From: Chloranthus sessilifolius
Lineage: Eukaryota; Streptophyta; Magnoliopsida; Chloranthales; Chloranthaceae
Reading direction: 5' to 3'
DNA length: 64,000 nt
Assembly: GCA_021018995.1 (NCBI GenBank)
Contig: CM037591.1
Location: forward strand, 68,289,901 to 68,353,900
Positions 56,241 through 64,000 of the stretch are shown one piece after another (within the stretch, counting starts at the first letter, position 1; every line of letters begins with the position of its first letter). The translations under genes were made by a program, and so were the position numbers. The notes below the pieces were generated by a model. That model was not told the origin of the DNA, made no database searches, and was given only the letters and a program-made list of their open reading frames with translations.

Positions 56241-57840
56241 ATTATCGACAAGATGATCAGCAAGTGCCTTCCCCTTAATTAACTTCTAAGTGACATAGAT
56301 GATGTCAAAATCAGATAATAAAAGCTGCCATCATGCAGTTCGTCCAGTGAGAGCTGGCTTCTCAAACAAGTATTTCAACGAGTCCATTCGAGCCAAAAGT
56401 AGAATGGCTTGAGATAGCAAGTAATGGCGAAGCCTCTGAGTAGCCCATACAAGAGCTAGGCATGCTTTCCCCAGATGAGAATAGCGCATCTCGTAATCAG
56501 TAAACTTCTTACTCAGATAGTAGATGGCCTGCTCTCTTCTTCCCGTCTTATCGTGCTGCCCTACAACACATCCCATCGACACTTTTGTCGTGGACAGATA
56601 CATCAGGAGTGGTCCCCCTGGCTCGGGTGGTACTAACACAGGTGGGTTAAGGAGGTAGCTTTTGATTTTATCGAATGCTGCCCGGCAGTCATCATTCCAT
56701 TAGACGGGTGAGTTCTTTCAAAGTAGCTTGAAGATTGGCATGCAGATTGGGGTTAGTTGCGCAATGAACCGACTGATATATTATATTCTGCCTAAGAACC
56801 CTCTAACTTCTTTCTCAGTAGATGGTGGTGGCATTTCTGTGATAGCTTTGACCTTGACTGGGTTGACCTCGATCCCTCTCCTACTGACCATGAATCTCAA
56901 CTATTTTCCTAACATGGCACCAAAAGCACACTTCTGTGGATTCAGATATAACCTATACTTTCTCAGCCTCTCAAATAGTTTATGGAGGTTTACCAAGTGA
57001 TCGCCTCACTCTGGTGATTTGGCTATCATCAACATACACTTCAATCTCTCGGTGCATCATGTCGTGAAATAGAACAATCATGGCTCTTTGGTACGTTACC
57101 CCGGCATTCTTCAGCCCAAATGGCATGACTCGATAGCAAAAGGTTTCCTAGGGGGTAATGAGCACTGTCTTCTCACGATCAACTTATTCCATCCTTATCT
57201 GATTCTATCTTGAGAATCTGTCCATAAAAAAAAGCATCTCATGCTTAGCTGTATTATTGACCAAGATGTCGATGTGCGATAATGGGAAATCGTCCTTCAG
57301 GCTCGCCCTATTCAAGTTGCAAAAATTGATGCACATGCGGACCTTCCCATCCTTCTTCGGCACAGGCATGATATTGGCTAGCCACTATGGGTACATGGAT
57401 ACCATGAGAAATCCTGCATCATACTACTTGATGACCTCGTCTTTGACTTTCAACATCCACTTGGGTCAGAGACATCTCAGCTTCTGCTTAACCGACTTCA
57501 TATCAGGGTAGAGAGGTAACACATGCTCGACCAAATCAGTGTCCAGACCAGGCATGTCCTCATATGACCAGGCAAAAATGTATTGGTATGACTGAAGGAA
57601 GTCGATCATGCTTTTTCTTTCTTCGGGAGATAGTGACGTTCTGATCTTGGTAATGCGGGGAATATCCTCAGTCCCTAGATTAACGTTCTCAGTTTCCTCG
57701 ACAATGGGGGTAGGGCCAAACTCAAAGTCGACAAATCGGTCAAGGAGTTCATTAGGGAGCTCCTCCAAAGGACTATCCTCGTCCAGACTCGTAATTTCTA
57801 CCTCTTCTTATATTTCTAAAGGAAAGGGGGTCGATTTCAC
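56241..57840 (-). pseudogene. pol: T1 reverse transcriptase and first RNase H, broken
   Basis: The N-terminal part (57768-57466) reads KIRTSLSPEERKSMIDFLQS, FAWSYEDMPGLDTDLVEHVL, then a stop. The fingers and palm are in shifting frames; near 57120-57020 the sequence gives FCYRVMPFGLKNAGVTYQRA and EVYVDD, the intact catalytic motif. RNase H (56639-56331) reads YLSTTKVSMGCVVGQHD, YYLSKKFTDYEMRYSHLGKA and LLARMDSLKYLFEKPALTGR. At the first RNase H site Asp is replaced by Ser-Thr context (YLSTT), which is common in Tat elements with a second RNase H. At least four stops are present. Confidence 0.88.
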
Positions 57841-58626
57841 GTGGAACGAGTATTTCGATTAAGGCATCTTTTTGTGTGATTTTATTTGGAATCTTAAAAG
57901 ACAATATTTTTGGGTTTTGTATTTTTTCCATATTTTTGGGATTTTATATTTTTTCAATGTTTTTGAGATTTTATATTTTTCCAATGTTTTTGAGATTCTT
58001 GTTTTCTTCAGAGACGGACCCTTGACAGCATGAGTCTGTGTATATACAAGGTATTACCTGCCAAGGGCTTTTCTCACCTTTTATAGGTTTTTTTTTTTTG
58101 GGAAACAGGTACAAAATTGTAGGCCACTCCCTGCTTCCAGAGTTTGGGGCAAAGATGCCCAATTGCATACCGAACTTGCTACCCCTTTACCTTTTTGGAT
58201 ATAGGAGGCTGGCGAATGTGACTCTTCTGGACCGGCCTCCATCATATATACCATAGGTTCGTCTGAGATTTCATCCTCAAACATCAGTAGAGTCCTGTGG
58301 TGGTTTACTGTAGGAGGAGTTTGTTCAGGTATGGAATGCTGCTCCTCAAATAGGGATAGGGCAGTCAAATCAATTTCAAGATTGGGAAGGGAGATGTGAG
58401 GATTGGTGGGATGGATAGGGGCTATGGGTTTGTATGGGGTCAAATGGGTTACCCCATTTCAATCGATCTTTACAACCCTAGCGCTGACAAAGGATTCTCT
58501 GATGTGCGGACTAGGGTGAGGTTTCTCTTCTATGTTGATTCCTCGAGCTCTTGTAGTTGCAATGACCCTGGCTTTCTCTTTGGCCTCTCAGACCTCTTCC
58601 TCTATGGGCTTATAACCTAACCCGAA
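57841..58626 (-). other. T1 linker between protease and RT
   Basis: Coding remnants with low conservation. The frame at 58443-58081 contains LEIDLTALSLFEEQHSIPEQ and MMEAGPEE, acidic like linkers of related polyproteins. T-rich DNA at 57880-58000 and 58080-58105 does not look coding. Confidence 0.5.
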
Positions 58627-59340
58627 TCAGACTTTTTGCCCATTGGCAACAATTGGCTCTCTTCTGTCTTGTAGTCTAGGCCCGAACCCTCTGCCTTTCT
58701 GATAGCCCCATTTTTGGAGCATGGCCACCGCTGCTTCCATTCTGCTGCTGGTTGTTGACGTGATATTTCTTGGGGGTTCCGGGCCTACTGCCGACACCTC
58801 ATACTCGAAACTATGGAGGTCGCTGTCTTCCTCAATATGTGGCATATCCACTACTTTAGGATTTTCAATGTTGTGGGTGGCCTTGTCTTTCTCATCATGC
58901 CCTCCACCAATGATGGTGATCACCTTCTGTCTGGATATGAATTTTAGTTTTTGTTGCAGGGTAGAATGTATCGCCCCAACCTCATGCAACCACGGGCGCC
59001 CTATTAGCAAATTAAAAGAAGATTTGATATTCATCACTTGAAAAGGTATAGAGAAGGTCATGGGCCCAATTAATTCATGATCGACCTCTCCCATTATTTC
59101 TCTTCTTGTATTATCAAATCCCCGAGCTCTAGTGCTTGTCGGCCTTAGCATACAGGGGTCCACACCGATCTTGGTGGCAGTTCGTAATGGGCACACATTC
59201 AGAGCCGATCCGTTATCGATTAGTACCAAGGGAATTATCATGTTCCCAGATTCACCAGTAATATTGAGGGATTTGGCATGACTCTTTTCCTCCTTAGGTA
59301 GATCTACGTCTGAAAATGAAATGGCATTAGGTGCCATCAC
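58627..59340 (-). pseudogene. pol: T1 aspartic protease with G-patch
   Basis: An open frame of 237 codons. The protease core shows the active site LVLIDNGSALNVCPLRTA, the flap region RARGFDNTRREIMGEVDHEL and FNLLIGRPWLHEVGA. A G-patch follows (AAVAMLQKWGYQKGRGFGPR), an RNA-binding glycine-rich motif. D-N-G-S in place of D-T/S-G and the G-patch are usual for Ogre/Tat polyproteins. The frame continues toward gag across a stop at 59374. It is one of the best preserved parts of T1. It lies upstream of RT in the normal order, and the polyprotein would be self-processed. Confidence 0.9.
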
Positions 59341-61600
59341 TTGTCCAATTATTTGCCCAACCTTGTATGGGCTTACCTATTGGGACACATGGGCATTCTT
59401 TAACGCCCCCATTAGAGCTTCGAAATGGAGTGGGGACGTCATCAAAAGATCCCAAACAGTGATATGGGCTGGCATCCTTCTTAACTGAGTCTCGAGAATG
59501 TGCTCCCGGCTCATCTTCTCAAATGGGTGGACTGCACTATCCTTCTTCCCCTCTAGCCGTGCTTGTGCTGTTGCTGCCTCAGACAATTTTGAGATTCTTT
59601 CCGATCTGGTAACGAAGTCCACTACCCCCTCCCTGCTACTGTTGCCGATGTTAGCATTGGTTTGCTCATAGCTTAGCGGGACTTGATGTGGATCATAAGT
59701 TGGTCCTGAGAGCTGGAATGGTATGGCTGCCAGCACCTGAAGTGTATGTACTGATGGCTCTGGGAGGGTAGGTAAGACCTGGCTTACCTCAGTGATGGAT
59801 GGGTGGGTGGTAAAATTAGGTCGGGTAGGGGTGACAAAGCTTAATGATGCTTGTACCGGGGGTAGTGGGGTGAGCGTAGGACATTGGTAGTTGATGGGTG
59901 CGGGCGGTGGATTGGGGATTTGATGGGGATGGTAGAATTTGTGGGTGGTTGAAATGGGGATAATGGGGTGGGTGTAAGCCATTGGTAATTGATGGGTGCG
60001 GGTGGAGAATTAGGGGCCGGATGGCTTATTAGGTAATTCAAGGGGGTGGTGGAATATTGTTGATACATATTTATTTGTACATAGTTGATGGGGGTGGGTG
60101 ATGGGAAATAGGCCCTAAGATCTAGCGGTTCAACTGCTGGTGTAGGGGTAGGAAAATAATCTACCAGATTCAGGGGCCAATCACCCCAATGGTTCTTTCT
60201 TCTTGGTCTTGCTTCCTTGGGACCACAAATTTTCTCTATTACTGATGTAATCAGAGGGGTCAAATTCATACTCTTCCTCACTTTCCTCTACCATTCCTAT
60301 GGTGGGTCTGGGACCTGCTACTCCGGTAAGGTGCGGTTGCAGAGGCACTTGGTGAATATTTGCATGCTAGTTTGCTTGGGTGGGTGCATGGGGAATGATC
60401 TTCCCAGCATCGATTAAGTCTTAGATCATGTGCTTCAATGGGAAGCAGCGATCCATTGGGTGACCCGGACCCTGGTGGAAATTACAATGAGTATTTAGGT
60501 CAAAATTATGTGGAATCGGATTAGGAGGAGGTCGTAATGGGACCACAGTTACTAATCTCTTTTCAATTAATAAAGGTAAAAGTACACTAAAGGATTGCCC
60601 TAAGGGCGTAAAAACATGATCATAATGGGCTCTCCTTTTCGGGGTCATTTTTACCCCATGTCCGTTCCCTGCTCTCTGTACTGGCCCTGGTCTAACGAGA
60701 GCTGTTTGCGCCACCTTAAACTGAAAGGGGACTACATAGTTATTGAGCTTGGTATTGATCACATTCTGCACATCTGCCCCTACCCTCCTGTTGTTTCTAT
60801 ATTTGGCAAACCTTTTAACCCCGCTAGGTCCCCCTGAAGCATTCTTGTTCAACCGCCCTTCTCTGATGGCGTCCTCACAGCGGTTGGCGTTCTTTACCAA
60901 GTCAGCAAAACTGGACTGCTGCTGGTATATAAGAAAATCGAAAATCAGTGATAGAGTGTTCTTTGAAATCATCTCTATCTGCTCATCATCTGGTATTCTA
61001 TTTCTGACTTGAGTTGCCAGTGCTCTCCAATGCCCCAAATAGTCGCCGAAGGCCTCGTTGGGATTGTATTTCAAATGGCCCAAATAAGACTTGCGTGGTT
61101 CAATATCAGTATTGTAGACATACTGTTCCTAGAACAAATGTATCAAATCCTTCCATGTCTTCATCATGGATGGTTCAAGAGACATGAACCACCTTAGGGT
61201 CGGACCGGTCAAACTTTTTTGAAAGACTTTTATTAACAGTCTCTCATCCTCCCCGTACTGGCACATGCCCCCACAATAGGACTTGAGGTGTGCAATCGGG
61301 TTCCCGTGCCATTATACTTGTCGAATACTAGCATTTTAAATTTAGGGGCAGGGGTACCTCGGCAAACAGACACAAATCCGTGAAATTTGTGGTGTGGATT
61401 TCAACACAACCCATCTTTAAAAATTATTTCTGGATCTTGTCTAGTTGCTTCCTTAACTATTCCAATTCTTTGGACATTGGGGGCCATTTTTTCAACAGTC
61501 GGCCGGGACTTACTTTGGGCTACCAAGGGTGGATAATTACAGGTGGAGGATTGGCATTGGTCACAGTCCCGACATAGGCCCCACTATTTCTGATCTCGTC
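59341..61600 (-). pseudogene. gag: T1 gag, broken
   Basis: The capsid part (61200-60900) reads GHLKYNPNEAFGDYLGHWRA, LATQVRNRIPDDEQIEMISK and FADLVKNANRCEDAIREG. A basic spacer follows, then near 60490-60421 a knuckle-like CNFHQGPGHPMDRCFPLKHM. Downstream, an acidic and Pro-rich segment (60281-59841) leads to TAQARLEGKKDSAVHPFEKM and ITVWDLLMTSPLHFEALMGA, typical just before protease. Stops lie at 60420, near 60280, near 59985 and at 59374. The region above 61083 is frameshifted. Confidence 0.85.
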
Positions 61601-63677
61601 CTCCTCATACTGCTGGTCTAGATAGGGTGTAGTGAAGACGTGATTTTCATGTTGATGTATGGACTGGATGGGATTGGACTGGATGTGGGTTAGATGAGCC
61701 CCTTGAAGGTAAGGGAAGTGTTGTGAGGCGATGGGGTGAGTGGTAGTTTGGTTTAGGGGTAGGACCTGATGAGGCCATTGGACATGGGGGAAGTTTTGGA
61801 GATGGTCTTAGGGTGTGGGTCCATAAGAAAATTGGGTTTGGGGTATGGCATGGGTTTGACCCGGGTGTGAAGGTTGGGGGTGGGTGAAATGTTGGGGGTA
61901 TTGTGGAAGGTATGAGTGTGGGACTTGGGTTTGGGCCATGAAGCCTTGGGAGGTTTGGGCCATAAGGCCTTGGTCAGGTCAAGCTTGGGTAAAGGGCAAG
62001 GGATTCGGCGAGTCTTAGCCCATTAAGCCTTGATGGGTATAGCCCATTGGGCTTTGGAGGGTTTGGGCCATGGGCCATCGGTGGGTTTGGGCCTGGCTAT
62101 GGGTCCTTAGTGGATTTTGGTTAGGCCCATTGGGTTTTGAGGGGTATGGGCCATGGACCATTGGTGGTTGGTCATGGGCCCTTGGAGGGTTTAGGCCTAG
62201 GCCAAATGGGAGTAGGCTCTGGGCCCTTGATGTATATGGGTTGGGCCCATTGGGTTTTGAGAGGTATGGGCCCATTGGGTTTTGAGGGGTATGGGCCCAT
62301 TGGGTTTTGAGGGGTATGGGCCATGGGCCACTGGTGGGTTTGGGCCATGGGCCCTTTGATAGTTTTGGGCCATGGGCCTTTGATGGGTTTGGTCCATGGG
62401 CCCTTGATGGGTTTGGGCCATGGGCCCTTGATGGGTTTAGGGTTTTGAGGGGTATGGGCCATGGGCCACTGGTGGGTTTGGGCCATGGGCCCTTGATAGT
62501 TTTGGGCTATGGGCCTTTGATGGGTTTGGTCCATGGGCCCTTGATGGGTTTGGGCCATGGGCCCTTGATGGGTTTGGGACATGGGCCCTTGGTGGGTTTG
62601 GGCCATGGGCCCTTGAGTATGGCTGATGGGGTGTTGGACCATTGGGCCTTAGAGATCATGGGTGGTGGGGTCTTGGGCCAATGGGCCTTGGTGAATGGCT
62701 GGATTTTGGGCAATGGGCCTTGGGGCATATGGGAGATGGGGTGGGTTTGGATTGTGTGAATTATGGGGGGTTGATGGGGATCAGAGGAGAGTGAAGCATG
62801 GAGTTTGGCTAGGGTATGGGATGGGTCAATGGATGTGGTGTGTGGATGATGTGGGGTGTTTTGGAAAGCCTTCCATAAGGAGTAAGGTTGGAACATCTCC
62901 TCCATCATGGTGATGGAAGGAGGATCAGATGTCGGTGGTGGATTTAGGGGATGATTAGGTATAGATGGGGTGGATGTGGAGGGAAAATTGGGCATGGCCA
63001 TGGTAAGTGATGGGATATGGGGTGGATTGAAGGAATGGGGTGGGGCATTGGCAAAGGGGGATGGGTTGGGGATGTTTAAGGATGATGGAGGGTAAAGTGT
63101 GTGTGTTTGGAGAAAACCAGGCATGGCTCCGGTAGAAATGGGCATGACCCGGGTAGATTGGGAGACTTGTGGGGGTTCGGATAGGATGGAGGTGACATAA
63201 GTGAAAGATGGTGGATTGGGTCTATAAGGGGAAGATGGGAATTGGGGTATGGATGTGGAGGTGGAAATTGGGTTGGGCTTATCATGGATGAGGGTGGGAA
63301 ATGTGTTGGGTTTTTAGGGGATGTGGATGAGATGGGTGGTTGGTTTGGCATGGATATGTGGGGAAAAGTGGCTTGAGAGAAACATGGTCAATGAGGGGGT
63401 TGATTTTGGATGCTTTGTGAAGTGGCGATGGGGAAAATAGGGGTGCCAAACGGGCCGGTAACGGTAAAAGGGGATAGGGTGATGGGGATGGATGTGAAGG
63501 TTTCTTCCGAATGGGAGTGGGTTGGAAATGCGACAGGGATGAGTCGGGATCGGCATAAGCCGGGTCCACTACCCACGACATTCTATGGGAACGGGTCGGG
63601 TAAGGGTGCCTTAGATAAGGCCCAAAAATCCTCCTCCTTCTCCCCCTACAAGACGACGGAGGGCAAGATGATACCAT
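61601..63677 (-). pseudogene. T1 N-terminal proline-rich region of gag/ORF1
   Basis: The frame from 63677 starts MVSSCPPSSCRGRRRR and contains RSHRMSWVVDPAYADPDSSL. It then becomes rich in Pro, His, Ser and Thr through 61601, spread over three frames by indels. A 24-bp minisatellite (62020-62640) encodes repeats of KPIKGPWP. No enzymatic domain is seen. Ogre elements carry an extra ORF upstream of gag; this could be that ORF or an extended gag N-terminus. Low complexity prevents a firm call. Confidence 0.55.
62020..62640. repeat. 24-bp GGGCCATGGGCCC minisatellite
   Basis: About 20 units of GGTTTGGGCCATGGGCCCTT with GAT/GGT variants, with higher-order blocks separated by GGTTTTGAGGGGTATGGGCC. 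On the coding strand the unit gives eight residues (KPIKGPWP and variants). GGGCCATGGGCCC is itself palindromic. Confidence 0.9.
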
Positions 63678-64000
63678 TGTGCCGGTACCACAATGGTTTC
63701 TAATTTTTTAGTTATTTTTATTTTAATTTTTAATTTTTTTTAGAGGAAACTTTTTTTGAAAACAAAGGTTCCAAGGCCTTAGAATTCCCTTCTCGGGTGT
63801 CCTTCATACCCTAATTTAAGACCCGTGGCGATGATTCTGACGCACTTTGAAAGAATCAAAGGAGGACCTTCGATCAATTGAAGGCACAAAAATCGAGGCA
63901 CACAACTTGATCCCTTGAAATGAGCCAAAAAGAAGTTGCCTTCTTTTGACCAGCGGGGGTGTATTGGGTGTCGGAGATAGCGGGGCCTAATCAGGGGTCC
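63678..64000 (-). other. T1 5' leader, part
   Basis: Non-coding. On the minus strand it contains GAAGGACACCCGAGAAGGGA and an A/T-rich stretch next to the ORF start. The primer site and 5' LTR are not reached. Confidence 0.5.

Larger units (their letters stand above)
41016..64000 (-). mobile_element. T1: Tat/Ogre-like retrotransposon, 5' end beyond the window
   Basis: Read right to left: leader, proline-rich N-terminal region, gag, protease with G-patch, RT-RNase H, a second archaeal-type RNase H, integrase, about 2.9 kb of 3' non-coding DNA, polypurine tract and 3' LTR. The LTR is interrupted by E3. The dual RNase H, the DNGSALNV protease and the TGTAGACACG LTR start fix the lineage. Stops in most genes make it a dead copy. 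The 5' LTR and primer site lie right of 64000. Confidence 0.85.

Noticed and set aside
62307..62759. Plus-strand glycine-rich frame of 150 codons
   Set aside because: It is the complement of the 24-bp minisatellite in the T1 coding strand.
1..64000. Host genes or a bacterial-type operon
   Set aside because: Apart from short unassigned stretches, the sequence is explained by retroelement parts. No exon-intron gene structure or non-transposon protein family was recognised.

Overview
The window is flowering-plant repeat DNA. I see no host gene, no rRNA or tRNA gene and no bacterial-type feature. Nearly every base can be assigned to LTR retrotransposons of the Ty3/gypsy superfamily, nested inside one another. 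The evidence is tRNA primer-binding sites (Asp-type and initiator-Met-type), gag zinc knuckles, aspartic protease, reverse transcriptase, RNase H and integrase motifs, polypurine tracts, long terminal repeats in matching pairs and two readable target-site duplications. The host species cannot be named from this sequence.

Layout. (1) H1, a Tekay/Del-like element on the minus strand, forms the left frame: its 5' LTR (38029-40412), Met primer site and gag (36582-37959) lie on the right, and its protease and RT (251-1894) on the left. The right end of a further LTR (1-250) cuts into its RT. (2) Ath-R, an Athila-type element on the minus strand (gag, protease, RT, RNase H, integrase, then a long env-position ORF), sits inside H1 between gag and protease (1895-36581). 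(3) A plus-strand complex (3368-21209) is inserted in the 3' LTR of Ath-R. It has three LTRs and two internal regions. Both internal regions carry gag but no pol, and only the second keeps the env-position ORF. (4) A degraded LTR scrap (40413-40965) separates H1 from T1. (5) T1, a Tat/Ogre-like minus-strand element, fills the right side (to 64000 and beyond): 3' LTR, long 3' non-coding region, integrase, archaeal-type second RNase H, RT, protease with G-patch, gag and a proline-rich N-terminal region. (6) E3, a young 9-kb minus-strand element with gag-protease and no RT or integrase, is inserted in the 3' LTR of T1 with a perfect TGCCC duplication (41241-50207).

How the parts relate. Ath-R shows the complete gene order of its family, but all its genes carry stops. 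The plus-strand complex and E3 are pol-less and would need enzymes supplied in trans. All three share cis-acting sequence: an Asp-type primer site, a hairpin directly against the polypurine tract, and a second purine tract about 1.6-1.8 kb upstream of the real one. This shared cis module, the palindromic TCAATCGATTGA arrays of E3, the shared pol-excision junction in the plus complex and a 384-bp in-frame duplication in the RT of Ath-R are the items most worth following up.

Limits. LTR boundaries come from TG/CA ends, primer sites and pairwise comparison by eye. Identities are approximate, and family names rest on recognised motifs, not on searches.
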